The position numbers were made by a program, and so were the translations under genes. This document shows positions 31,421 through 42,345 of a stretch of DNA of 64,000 nt, one piece after another. The notes below the pieces were generated by a model, which searched no databases, was not told the origin of the DNA, and saw only the letters and a list, made by a program, of their open reading frames with translations. The stretch spans positions 8,499,712 to 8,563,711 of the forward strand of contig JASXTE010000008.1 in the NCBI GenBank assembly GCA_030280995.1. Direction: 5' to 3'. Origin of the DNA: Hemileia vastatrix (taxonomy: Eukaryota > Basidiomycota > Pucciniomycetes > Pucciniales > Zaghouaniaceae). Every line of letters starts with the position of its first letter. Position 1 is the first letter of the stretch.

Positions 31421-32523
31421 TCAAAAGAGATATTGGAAAAACAGGATGTTTTCTGTCATATGGAGAATACAAATAACCTCAACTGCGTTATCTCCAATCA
31501 TTCTTCTGAAAACAAATGTACCAACAAATGGATCTTTCAATTTATTATTACCTTGTAAGTTGAAGTGGACTGTAGAAATCAACAATTCATCACCCTTTTT
31601 AAAAGTGTATTCTTTATGGGATTTGTCCCATCTTTTCTTCTCGTATTCAAATGATTTTTCAATACATTTTTGAGCATGATTTCTACATAGTTGTTGCATT
31701 TGAAGAAAAGATTTTACACCAGGATGTATATCCAATTTAGGTATTTTGTTATTGAGAATTTGGGCAGGAGTATTTGGAACATATCCAAGCCAGAGCTCAA
31801 AAGGCTTTCTTTGAGTAACAGAATGAACAGTGCTATTATAAGCAAATTATAACCCAGGAAGTAAGGTAACCCAATCATCAGTGAATCTGTCATTATCTTT
31901 ATACTCAAGGCCAAAGGCACAATATCTTCTTATCATGTCCTCTAAAGTCTGAATCATTCTTTCAGCTAAACCATCAGTCTGAGAGTGATGGGCAGTAAAA
32001 AGTTTCAGATCACAACCACAAACATCCATCAGAGACATCCAAAATTCAGAAGTAAATTTAGGGTCTCTGTCAGAGATTATGGCTTTAAGAAACCAGCAGT
32101 ATTAAACATATGAGACCACCATAAGAAAGCTAATTCTTTAGTGGAAACATCCTTGTGGGTAGGGATAAATTTACACATTTTTATGAATCTGTCCACAATA
32201 ACCCAACAAGAGTTATAATTGTCTTTACCAGCAATAGGTAATCCTGTTTCAAAATCCATGTTTATTAGTTGCCATGGAGCATCAGGAGGTTCAATATGTT
32301 GCATTAATCCTGCTCTTTTACCAGTTAATATTTTTGATTTTTGGCAAGAATCACAAGACTCAACATATAATTTTGTGTCTTCAGACATATTAACCCACCA
32401 AGCAGTGTTCTTAATTCTGATCATTGTTTTGTCAAGATCAAAATTTCCAGCTAATATGTCATCATGACAAATTTTTAAGATGATTTCTTTCATAGAAGGA
32501 GGAATAACAACGACATTACTCAA
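31421..32523 (-). pseudogene. Ty3/Gypsy integrase, broken into pieces
   Basis: Read from 32523 downwards: an HHCC zinc-binding region with degraded first histidines (ICHDDILAG) and an intact C-D-S-C pair (VESCDSCQKSK); the first catalytic D in INMDFETGLP; the second D in a short out-of-frame stretch (about 32038-32080); and the catalytic E in TDGLAERMIQTLED (31847-32038). C-terminal pieces at 31421-31735 carry KKRWDKSHKEYTFKKGDEL and NNKLKDPFVGTF, the GPY/F-like part with G-P replaced by D-P. Frameshifts near 32080, 31900 and 31420 make it non-functional. Confidence 0.8.
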
Positions 32524-33347
32524 CTTTCTTCTATAATATAGATATCCTTCATCAATTGAAAATTTACTTTTTCCAAAGCTTTTTGGTACTTTGGTGGAAG
32601 GCTTTTAATTAATGCTTGTATTGAAGCATTCTTTGGATCATTTAATATGGTGCATAACTTTTTCAAGTCAGTGTACTTATCATATGAGTCCAGAATAAGC
32701 TGTAATAGCTCTTCCTCCATATCAACCACATATATCCCATGTATATGAATAATTTCATTCTCAGGATCATACGCAGGATTAGAGTCATTCTTTGGTAAAG
32801 GTAACCTAGATAACATATCCACATTTGAGTGAACATTAACAGCCCTATGAATAATTGTCATTCTACCTCTGTATTCTTGAACAGCCAACAGCCAACTGTA
32901 CATATGTCTGTTAGGTTTTTTCAAGTATAAAAGGGATTTAACTGCACTGCAGTCAGTGACAAGTTGAAATTTCTGGAAATCTAGGTAATAATGAAGCTTT
33001 TCTAGAGACCACACTACAGCTAAACATTCTAATTGAGTAACACCATATTTAAATTTACTATTTCTTAAGGATCTTGAAATATAACAAATTACTACTTCTG
33101 AAACTTTATCATTTATTACTTGTTTTTGATGGAGGGCAGAACCAAGACCAATGAAACTGGCATCAGTGTACAAAACAAATTGTTGATCAAAGTCAGGTAA
33201 AGCAAGAATTGGTGCTGACATCAAACAGTGTTTCATAGTGTCAAAGGCTCTTTGTCTTTCACTATTCCAGACAAAAGCAACATCCTTTCTAGTTAATTGG
33301 GTAAGGGGTAAAGCTATGACTTGGTAATTTTTAATATACTGTCTATA
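32520..33347 (-). pseudogene. Ty3/Gypsy RNase H and RT connection
   Basis: The open piece 32520-33236 begins in the RT-RNase H connection (MSAPILALPDFDQQF). It has the RNase H start VLYTDASFIGLGSALHQ with the catalytic D, ECLAVVWSLEKLHYYL with the catalytic E, and VTDCSAVKSLL with the third acid. In-frame TAG at 33348-33350 separates it from RT, and the bridging text 33237-33347 reads on in the same frame (LTRKDVAFVWN). It belongs to the same pol as its neighbours. Confidence 0.85.
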
Positions 33348-34604
33348 CTATCCACACATTCCCAAAAAACTTTGGAGCTCTCTTACTGTAGTAGGAGCCT
33401 TTACCTGTTGTATGGCTGCCACTTTGTTCTGGTCAACACATATTTGTAAGCCTGAAACAACATGACCAAGAACTTTTAAAGAATGGAAACCAAATTTACA
33501 TTTCTTCAAAGCAAGTGTCATATTTATTTTATCCATTTTCTGGAATACTTTACACAGGTGGTTAAGATGGTCCTCAAATGTTTTTGAGAATATAATGATA
33601 TCATCAATATAAACCATCAGCCATCCTTCAATTATTTCTTGATGGAATGTGTTATCCATGACTTTTTGGAAAACTGAAGGGGCATTTTTAGGGCCAAAAG
33701 GCATCATAATATACTTATAAATACCCATATTAGTAGCAATCATCAGAAAATTCTGAGAATTTTTCTCAACAGCTACCTGGTGATATCCTTTGTTACCATC
33801 CAAACAGCTGATATATTTAGCTCGCTGTAAAGTAGCATGTATAGAGCTAATTCTAGATAAAGGGTAGATATCATCAATAGTATAAGTATTTAGTGCTCTA
33901 TAATCACCACATAACCTGGCTTTATCTTTCTCATAAGAAATTAGGACAGGTGAGATAACACAATTTTTAGGTGTTTCAACTACCTTTTCAATAATATTCA
34001 TTTTTAAAAGGTTAGAGATATTGTCTTCAATATCTTTTCTCTTTGTGGGAGAAGCAGGATAAGGCTTCTTCCTTAAACTAGGTGGTATATCAGTTAATGG
34101 GCAAGACATTGAAAGTTTCATTTCCTCTTTAACTAATCCCAGTTCATGTGACCCATGAGCAAAGGCCATAGGAAAAGACTTTATCAAGTTAATGATGGAA
34201 TCTTTATCCTCACCAGAAAGTTGTTCTCCAAAAGAAGCATTGTCAATTTCAGACATAAGGGCATGCATTTCTTTTGTAGATCTTCCTTTATATTGAACCA
34301 CAGAATTACATGTGTTCAATTCTGGTTTTAATAATTTTTTAGGGGAGGAAATCTTAAATTTTCCCTTCCCATTCATCCCCATTGTGAAACATTGGTTCGA
34401 AGGATTTAATTTTATGCCATACTTGGTTAAAATATCATTCCCTACAATAAAACAATTGCTCAAGTTATCATTTTTCATGACAACAAAATCACAAATAGCT
34501 CTTACAAAACCATGGTTATATTTAAAAAACACTGTGGCTTTGTATTTACCAATGGGGGACAAAACAGAGCCATACCCTCTCCTATTTTCAGAAATGATAG
34601 GCAA
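33348..34604 (-). pseudogene. pol: Ty3/Gypsy reverse transcriptase with protease tail
   Basis: 418 open codons. RT landmarks in order: KKPYPASPTKRKDIE, VISPVLISYEKDKARLCGDY (usual R-x-C-x-D-Y-R block), YISCLDGNKGYHQV (first catalytic D), YIMMPFGPKNAPSVFQ, and catalytic VYIDDIIIFS. GHVVSG and LQSFLGMCG then lead into the connection. The N-terminal ~120 codons are the end of the retropepsin and the spacer (IVGNDILTKYGIKLN). The catalytic YIDD is intact. The piece is closed by a TAG on the downstream side and separated from the protease DSGA by a stop on the upstream side, so the polyprotein cannot be made. Confidence 0.9.
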
Positions 34605-34664
34605 CAGTTTTGATTCATAGTCTTGATCTACTGAAGCAAGTTCTCTTTCAGATACTACACTTCC

Positions 34665-35315
34665 TCAAGCTCCAGAATCCAGAAAAACTTCAATGCTGGT
34701 TCCATTGATCAAGACTGGTGCCTTGAGAGGGGAAATAATAATTGAGCTATCCTCAATGTTCTTTATGATCTCAGAATCTTCAACTGTAGATAAATCATTA
34801 TTATCAATATCAATAGTATTTAAATAATGGATATCCTCTTCCAGCATCAAGATTTCTTGTTGAGATTCATATGAAATATTGCTGGAACACTCACTTGAAG
34901 TATCCTCCAGTGCTACTGTGTCATCAGCATGCTTCTCTGTTTGTTCTACAAGATTTATCTTCTTGTCAAAAACATGGCCCTTCTGCCAAGGTTTGTTACA
35001 CTTGAAACAAGTGTTTGTTGCATTCTTTATAGGTGCAACAGGGGCAGAAGGCTTCCCAACCATTTCCAGAGGTTTCTGTTGAAAAGTTGAGGGTTTTTCC
35101 CAAGTGGTTCTAGGAATGAATCTTCTGGCATCATACTTGTTGTTAAGAAGAATTTCATTACAAGTATTGATGAAAGAAGAAGGTTCTCTGGTGAACTCAG
35201 TCCTAGTCACTATCAAGTCTCTCAAAGACATTGGTAATTTATAGAGGATCCTGTCCTTCCATAAGTCAAACTCCATTTTTGGGTCCATAGCTCTTAAGAT
35301 TTTTACAAGTTTCAT
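34665..35315 (-). pseudogene. Gag C-terminal part with zinc knuckle and retropepsin start
   Basis: The upstream half is capsid-like (LWKDRILYKLPMSLRDLIV). A degraded CCHC zinc knuckle follows: C-F-K-C, then KPWQKGH, then VFD where a cysteine is expected. An acidic linker ends in VLINGTSIEVFLDSGA, the retropepsin active site D-S-G-A, followed at once by a stop (34665-34667). The expected last knuckle cysteine is phenylalanine, so nucleic-acid binding is probably impaired. It is joined to the preceding gag piece (35331-35732) by a short interrupted stretch. Confidence 0.8.
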
Positions 35316-35330
35316 TAAGAACTAAATAGT

Positions 35331-35732
35331 TTAATCAGTGGAAGAACTATATTTAGCTTCATCATACTTCCTTTGTTGAGCCATCCTAAACTTGGAGCCC
35401 CCAAATTGTGCTTTAATTAATTTCTTCCAATCCTCCCATGAGTAATCATTCCCATCTAATAGGACAGATTCATACCACATAAGGGCTACATTGGTAAATA
35501 AAGAAATTAACTTAGACACAACTTCCTCATCTGGGAGTTTGTAAGAGTTTTTCAAGTTATCAATTCTGAAAATAAATTGTTGCCAATCAGTAAAAGAATC
35601 ACCATCAAATGTTGGATATTGGTCAAGTTTTAGCCAATTCTTTTGATTTGAAGGAGTTTCCTTAGTACTAGCTTGTTTCTGAGTAAGAAGCAGCTGTAAC
35701 TTCTCCAATTGGACTGTAATCTCATTGTTCAA
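35331..35732 (-). pseudogene. gag: Ty3/Gypsy Gag capsid region
   Basis: 133 open codons with YPTFDGDSFTDWQQFIFRID, LISLFTNVALMWYE, and DYSWEDWKKLIKAQFG. This is the retrotransposon Gag pattern: F-x-G, then W, then a W-Y-E and a final W-x-x-F. A stop at 35331-35333 interrupts it close to where the next piece begins. It forms the virus-like particle shell in working elements. Confidence 0.8.
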
Positions 35733-35807
35733 TCCCTCTGTTGAATATCCTGGTGCATCATCAATTTTTGATGGAAACTCAGTGGTATCAACAGGTATTT
35801 CTGGATT

Positions 35808-37175
35808 TCATTTTACTTTAGATGAACTAGCCACAGGTAATATTTCAGCATCCTGCAATATATGTTCCTTCACAGAAATGTCATTCAACAATGAGTTCAA
35901 TTTTTCTTCAATGGTTGTTAGTCTTGTTTTCACTCTTGGAAGACTAGATAAACTCTCATTGATAGTTGCAAAAGAAAACTGAGTTTTATTTTGAAAAGAT
36001 GAATAATGGTCATTCAATCTCTTCAGATTCATCTTATCTATCTCCACCTCCTGGCAACATGCAGATACAGTATCTTTTAGTTTAGACAAATCATTTTTTA
36101 TATTTTGCCATAAAGCAACTTTCTTTTAATGGGTTTCTTTGTAATGAGAGAATTTATTAGAGACTCTCTGTGATTCACTTCTTAATGCTTGATAACCCTG
36201 ATCAGTTAACAAGCTATTATATCTCTGGGTCAATTGCATATTGTTCATTATATGATTTTGTTCGGCAAGAATATCTCTCAAGTACTCATCATTAATACAT
36301 GCTACATCTGGAGTGTTTCTCAATAAAGAAACTGAGTAACTTTCCAAACTCTCACAGAACTCAGGGTCAAGAGTTTCATCAATCACAGCCATATCAGGAT
36401 TAATCATTGAGGTAGCAATTAAATGTAAAGGATTAGATACATGAGTGATTTGTCTACTACTCCCAGCCTCTATAGGTCTCAAGGTTTCATCCTCCCTTCC
36501 AGATTTACCTGAAGGAACAGAGTCAGCCACAAGAAAAGGCACTTGAGAATCAATAGAGGGACGCACCAGGGTTTGCTGGGTATTACCAAATTTGGCTTTC
36601 TTCTTCTTCTTCTTCCTCCTTGATAGGGATGAGGAGGAGTGGGGTTGACCTGGGTGGGCCTTGACCGACCTGCCTGAGGTAATTGATTCTGATTTTGAGA
36701 CAGGTTGTCCCACTGAGTGTTTAACCAGTCCCACTGCCACTTGGACACTTCCACCTTCTCTCGGGACTTGTTAGCCAATTGTTTTTGATCTCTGGGAGGA
36801 AGAGGTTTCTTCTTCTCTTGCAGAAAGGTATCTGTTCTTCTCACCTTTTCTTCCAAAGCATCTAACCTTGCCTTTAATATCAAGCTTTCTGCTTTCAACT
36901 CTTTTATGTGGGATGACAGATTCTTTATTTGTTGGGGCAATGGCATCTTTTTTATCTTGAAGCCTTTTGGAAGCTCTTCTGGTAAGTTTATTATAGGCTT
37001 CTACTCCTGAGTTTTGTCCACTAGGATTTCTACTTCTTCCATCTCTACATGCTGTTTGGGGCAAGGATTTATTAGTCTGAGAAGTTCTTCTTGTTTAAGG
37101 AGAACTTACAGAAGAAGGCTCATCATAGTCAATCAAGTCTAGTTCTTCTTCACGTGCAGCAGAACCACTTTGGTC
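35808..37175 (-). pseudogene. Gag N-terminal extension or separate upstream ORF
   Basis: Open pieces lie at 36771-37064, 36479-36946, 36126-36740 and 35808-36089, in different frames and largely overlapping, so one long reading frame has been shifted several times. Content is low-complexity and charged. It includes a lysine run (SRRKKKKKKAKFG), a likely coiled coil (LSSHIKELKAESLILKARLD) and a second helical stretch (LTTIEEKLNSLLNDISVKE). It could be an N-terminal Gag extension or an extra protein. A coiled coil plus basic patch suits particle assembly or RNA binding, by inference. Confidence 0.5.
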
Positions 37176-37179
37176 ATTC

Positions 37180-37715
37180 ATTTTAAGTGTCAACTGAAAT
37201 GATGAAAAGGGATAATAGATGAATTAGTCTTTTTTTTTTAATTTTTTATTTAGCAAAAATAAAAAAAAAATTTTTAGGATAAAAATCAACTAAATAAAAT
37301 TAATTTATTAATTCAAAAATAATTTAAAACCAGGATTATAATATAATCAACTGAAGAAATAAATTAAAATTTATTAACAATAATTATTTTTAGGATTTTA
37401 ATCAACTAGTTTATTACCAGGACTTATTGTCAACTGAAGTAATCAAATATAAATTTTTATTTAATTAAAAAAAATTTTTATTGCACTTAACTAATAGGAC
37501 TTAATGTCAACTGAAGTAATTAAATATAAATTTTTATTTAATTATAATTAAAAAAAAATATTATTGTCAGGAAAATTTGTCAACTGGAAAAATAAAATTT
37601 AAATTAATCAGGACAAAAGTCAACTGAAAAATTATAATTAATAATATTTATATATAATTATTTTATTACTTCTGGGACTAAGAACACTTAATGCTCTATT
37701 ATGGTCAACCAGGAA
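37180..37715. repeat. Leader-region mini-hairpins ending in AACTGAA
   Basis: In the non-coding leader of the minus-strand element (between its 5' LTR and gag), read on the + strand, short stems precede AACTGAA or similar: 37277 (GAT-AAAA-ATC), 37333 (GAT, 9-base loop, ATC), 37393 (GAT-TTTA-ATC), 37420 (GAC-TTATT-GTC), 37497 (GAC-TTAAT-GTC) and 37611 (GAC-AAAA-GTC). 37571 (GAA-AATTT-GTC) is a broken copy. The stem base pair switches between T-A and C-G and pairing is kept. The rest is AT-rich, with one longer duplicated stretch (AAATATAAATTTTTATTTAA at 37446 and 37523). Confidence 0.55.
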
Positions 37716-38086
37716 AAACAAAAAAAAATATAATAATAAAAAATAAATTCCAAATTACCAGACACCTCCTCCTGTAAAATGAGCAAATTAATGCCACTTA
37801 CAGAGTGCTGAGTAAAAGGAAATACGTAGCAAATGAAGAGTGCAGAGTAACCCACAGATAGTAATATCAATAATTACCACGATATATACGATGTTTAGTC
37901 AGTATATGAACTTAATTTTTGGAGCTCAGTTTGATTCCCGTTCGCAGCAAAAAATTTTGTCACGTGATGTATGACATTCATTGTTTTCTCACACTCTCGT
38001 CCTTTACAGGTACTTGCACACCGATGGTCCCCTCGATTACGCCTCAAATATTGTTGCTCCGTTGATAATTCGGAAAGGCCTCCAAT
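37716..38086 (-). other. Leader of the minus-strand element next to the 5' LTR
   Basis: Non-coding in my reading. On the element strand the LTR is followed by ATTGGAGGCCTTTCCG, where the primer-binding site should be. I could not match it confidently to a tRNA end. Open frames on both strands (37895-38206, 37971-38210) cross the LTR border and show no domain. Confidence 0.4.
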
Positions 38087-38885
38087 TGTCAAGGTACGCT
38101 TTTGGTCTAGAAGATTTGGTATGGAGTTTTTCAAGGATTTTAAAGGTTTTAAATGGACTCTCAAAGATTTGTACATATTCCTTAATCTAAGTGATTTATT
38201 ACTCAAATAAAAGAGGTAGATTTTTAATATTGTTATAGTCTATTGATTAGAATTACACTATTGCAAATACTAATGTGATAAAATATAAAATATAAGTTTT
38301 GTGTTGTAATACATGGTAATAAAAGTAAGGTTATAAAAGAATGGATTGAAAAGCACAAAATCAGAGGCCTTTTATAGGCAAAATATGAGATAATAAAATA
38401 TAAGGAATTTACACCGTCTACTGTGAGTGTGAGAGAAAAGAATGACAAGAAAAAGGAGTACATAAATGACATAAGAAAGTAATCAATTAGTACATCAACA
38501 AGGGCATCAAATTTATTAGCAACAAAGTTTGAATTCCTTGGACTGTCACAATTATTACACAATAAATAATCAATTATATTACTTTCACGGGATTACAGAT
38601 CTCTCACTGAGGTAATATAATTGTTTTAAAGTTTTTATATTATAAATTTATTATTAATTTTATTCCCTTTAACATATACTTTTGAGCACAGTGTTAGGGA
38701 GTAAAAATTGTAAGGGACATTTTATTTATATTATTTATTTATACTACTTATTGTACTTAACTTAGTTAATTGTAAGTACTACTTAAGTAAATAAATAAAT
38801 AATTATTATTAAGAAGAATGGTGTGGCTTCAACTCAGTAAAATAATTAATTATTTTACCGGGTAAGTCTAGTAGCCTGTCTGACA
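38087..38885 (-). mobile_element. 5' LTR of the minus-strand Ty3/Gypsy element
   Basis: 799 bp, same length and borders as 30340-31138, with a couple of dozen differences. The element spans 30340-38885 (8,546 bp) including both LTRs. Identical length and high identity indicate a relatively recent insertion, yet the coding part has many stops and frameshifts. It may therefore have been mobilised in trans by intact relatives, or decayed quickly. Confidence 0.92.
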
Positions 38886-38890
38886 CAAAA
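38886..38890. repeat. Target-site duplication CAAAA (right)
   Basis: Identical to 30335-30339 and directly adjacent to the LTR end (CTGACA). Confidence 0.9.
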
Positions 38891-41165
38891 CCTATTGGTG
38901 ATCTTTCTAACAAACTGAGCAGCTAAATTGGACAACTACTTGGAGAAATTGGATCTGGATCTCAAATTTTAACTGAGGAAAGGGCTTTATACCCCCAAAT
39001 ACCTTATTATTTTTGCTCTTAATTGGTTCTACTATTAAACAGGCAGTATAGAATTTGTGGCCTCCTTTTTTGTTTGACTGATTTTATTAGTCAGGCTAAA
39101 GAAGTATTTCAAATGCTCAAATTGATTTGACACCAATTCCACACTACAATCCAACCGTCTTCTTCAATATTCCTCATTCTTGTATTCACACAACTTCTGA
39201 AATTTCTGGGACAAGGGATAGTCAAATGGCAAATCTATCTATACGTGGTATGAAAACAACTCTGAAAATGCATCAGATTCAAGATATCAATTTTATGATA
39301 GACAATGAAAATAACTTATCCAAAAAGTTAGAAAACCTGTGGAGGCATGCAGAAAACAGCTGGCTGAGAGTAGGTTTTAATAATTATTATGAACAATTTC
39401 TTGAAGAAGAGTTATCCTCTTCAGGAATTGGTTCAATTCTAGCTGATGATATGGGCTTGGGAAAGACCCTCTCAACTCTTGGCCTAATTACTGCAACTCA
39501 AAGTGAAGCCAGACAATTCCAACTCTTGAGTGGTGGACAAGAGAAAGATAGGACATCAGCAACTCTCATCATTTTCCCACTTGCAACATTATCAAACTGG
39601 GTCAATGAAATAAGAATTCACTTTGAAGATAATGCACTACCTTTCAAGGTTCTTTATGGGAAGGATTCAAAGAAAATTAATTTTGAGGAGCTTCAGAACC
39701 AACTAGTTGTTTTGACTAAATATGAGACAGCAAGTCTATCTTCTTTAAAGAAAACTCCTCAACCTATTTGGCCAGTAACTCATAAACTCATTTGGTACAG
39801 AATAGTTTTAGATGAGGCTCAGTAAGCATTCATTTAAATGACTAATAATTTTGAACATAATATTTTAAAAGCTGATGAAATGTTTAACATAATTTAAAAG
39901 TTTAATCAAGAATCTCCAGTTGCACAAGAATCAGAATATATCGGCCTTGGAGGCTGAGTATTGACTATGCTTGACAGGGACACCACTTCAGAACCGGACA
40001 ACTGATCTTCAAAGCCTTATATCATTCCTTAGAATCGAAAGATGGAAAAAAAACTGGTTGTGGATTAATTTTCTTATGAATGGCTTAAACAGAGGAAGCT
40101 CTATCTCAATAAAAATGATAAATACTCTCATGAATGTCATATGCCTGATGAGGACAAAAGAAGCAATCTTATCACTTCCTCGAAAAATTGAGCAAGGAAT
40201 ATCTGTAGAATTATCATAACCTTGGCACTCAAAACTTACAAAGCTTCAAGAAAGTTTTTCTGAGTATTATGGGCCTTCTCAAAACACCAACCTCCCTTGG
40301 AACTCAGCTGAGTTTCTCCAAGAACTGTCAATTTTACCGCGATTTTGTAACCACCCTGTCTACAAAAAAACCCAGATCAACCTCCAAAATTTCCTTTCAC
40401 ATGGAAACATTCAGAAAAGATTATACATCTAATCAGTCATTTAGAAATTTTCTTAAGGGGAGAAAGGGGGATAATTTGTCCCAAGGCTGTTATATTTTCA
40501 GAATATGCGGACTTTTTGGAAATGTAAGGAATTCTATTAATTATCTCAATAACTTATTTTTAGCTTAAACAACATTTCAATATTCTATCCATTGAAACAG
40601 TATAAAAAAGGCTTTAGATGACCATGGAATCAGCTACACAGAGCTTGTAGGAAAGTTGAGCATGAAAAAAAGGGATGAAAATCTGGACAAATTCAAAAAT
40701 GATGAAAGATGTCAAGTTTTGCTTGGTACAATAAAGGCTGCAGGAGTTGGAATAGACTTGAGGTGTGCACAAAATGTATATATAATGGTAAGTCAAAGAG
40801 TCTTATATTGAAATAGAAAATGTTGAAAAGAGAATTTGTTTAAAATATTGAAACAGGAGCCTAATTGGAATCCAGCAGTTGAACAGCAAGCAGTTGATCG
40901 TCTGTATAGAATGGGCCAACAAAATGAGGTTCATGTAATCAAGTATTTTGTAAGCAGAATTATTGAATTCAGCAATTATAAGATACAAAGAAAAAAGATT
41001 GAGCTAACAATGTATGTGAAATTTTCCTTATATAAAGTTGCATCATAGCAAAAATATTTATCTGTTCTAATTTTTTAAGGTTAAGTGTACCAAACATTGG
41101 AAACGAGGAATATGAGTCTGCTAGATTATTGATTAGGGAATTCATCAATAACTCACATTAGCATT
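38886..41165 (+). pseudogene. SNF2-family helicase-like ATPase (Rad5/HLTF-like), main piece
   Basis: It continues the 30187-30339 piece. N-terminal text ERALYPQIPYYF is followed by the helicase core. Walker A is in ILADDMGLGKTLSTLGL (about 39435-39480), followed by ATLIIFPLATLSNWVNEI. The DEAH box is split by a 79-bp intron (39822-39900): GATGAGGCTCA joins T to give D-E-A-H, then LIKNLQLHKNQNISALEAEY. An in-frame TGA stands where R or W is expected before LCLTGTPLQNR (motif III). The C-terminal lobe is at 40600-40990: KDDERCQVLLGT-like text with IKAAGVGIDL (motif V), a 69-bp intron (40788-40856), then QQAVDRLYRMGQQNEVHV (motif VI). The family remodels chromatin or translocates on DNA using ATP. 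Several stops and frame breaks (for example 39960, 40217, 40440-40600) make it a pseudogene. Whether it was a host gene or a mobile-element passenger is open. Confidence 0.85.
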
Positions 41166-41450
41166 TGAAATTTGTTCAAGTATGTAGGAAATGTTTATTG
41201 GGGCTTGACAATTAAGAAGTCTTAATTGTTGAGGATTAAGAGAAGTGAGATATAATGAAGAATAGCATTCACTTGGCAAACCCCTGGGGACAGGAAAAGA
41301 ATTAAAGTGAGTCTTGATTTAGGATATCAAATTTAATCTATCATATAATGCCAAGTTCTTAAGTATTTCTCCTGAATAAGAGGAAGATTCTCGGATTTGA
41401 ATGTGTTTCTGGTCGAGATTTCGTGCAAGTCTTGAGAATTCTTCAGATCT

Positions 41451-42345
41451 TCATGGCAATAAAATACGCTTAAAATAACCTTCATCATAAATTTTGGTGT
41501 CTAAGCAACATTTGAAGTTTTTGAAAAGATTCTCATAGGTTTCACCACTTGGAAGTTGTTTAAGAAGGTGAGTTCGGTTAAAAGAATTCTGAAAAAGATT
41601 GTCAAATTTATATAAGCTTGTGTAAAAAAAAAAGATAAAAATATTAGTTCTTACTTTCTTTTTCATTTTATATTTATACTTTCTTATTTTAACTATTTCA
41701 CGGAAACTATCAGAATCTTTTACGAGTCGTAATTTATCAGCATAACCTATAAACCAGCGGTGAAAAACACCCATTTGATTTAGGTAGGAAATATAAGTAG
41801 AGTCCATTGAATAAGAAACCAAATAATTATTTTCCAAAGCTTTATCCCAGTGCTTAATGATAATTTTTGTTAAAACTTGATTCCACTTGTGAAACCAATC
41901 AAGATTACATGAAAACTTTTTCCAGGAAAGTTGCATTGATGAAGAAAGTGGATAAAAGCATTGTGGAATATAGCAGGTATTTTTTCAGAAACACAGTAAT
42001 TTCGTTCAGGATATGGCAAATTAATATCAATTTTGAGAGAGCTTATATTGAACAGTGAAAACCTATGTAGTTGTTCTTCGGTGGGGTTCAGCTTCCATTC
42101 ATTGGACTGAGGTGAAATATTCAAAAGCACACAACAGAAATTTTGAATAGACCTGAAAAAATTAGAAGTTGATTGAGGGAGTATCTCATTGAATCTTTTA
42201 TTTAGTACACGGGTATTAGAAGGTATTTTTCCCTGAGGAAAATAAGAACAACTAGAGCTCCTCATATACATTATGAAAAGCAAAATGAACAAAAATATAA
42301 AATTTTGAAAGGATATGGCAACAAAAACACTACTATAATAAATTT
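41451..42345 (-). CDS. Unrecognised gene, possibly secreted or membrane-anchored
   Basis: Two overlapping frames appear to be one gene with a frame break near 41870-41936. The upstream part (to 42292 and beyond) begins with a hydrophobic stretch (FIFLFILLFIMYM) then RSSSCSYFPQGKIP, like a signal peptide or anchor. No ATG lies before the hydrophobic stretch in this frame, so a further exon may be missing. Then come FNEILPQSTSNFF and PYPERNYCVSEKIPAIFHN. The downstream part has NYLVSYSMDSTYISYLNQMG and a likely intron (donor GTAAGAACTAATA at about 41656, acceptor ACACAAG about 41620), ending GYFKRILLP at 41451. No known domain recognised. Cysteines are few. It could be a rust-type secreted protein gene, which is inference only. 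Confidence 0.35.

Noticed and set aside
34397..34410. GGTTCGAAGGATTT, resembling a tRNA T-loop.
   Set aside because: It lies inside the retrotransposon coding strand and no cloverleaf arms are found around it.
36126..37064. Several separate small genes upstream of gag on the minus strand.
   Set aside because: The pieces overlap in different frames and share composition, which fits one frameshifted reading frame better than several genes.
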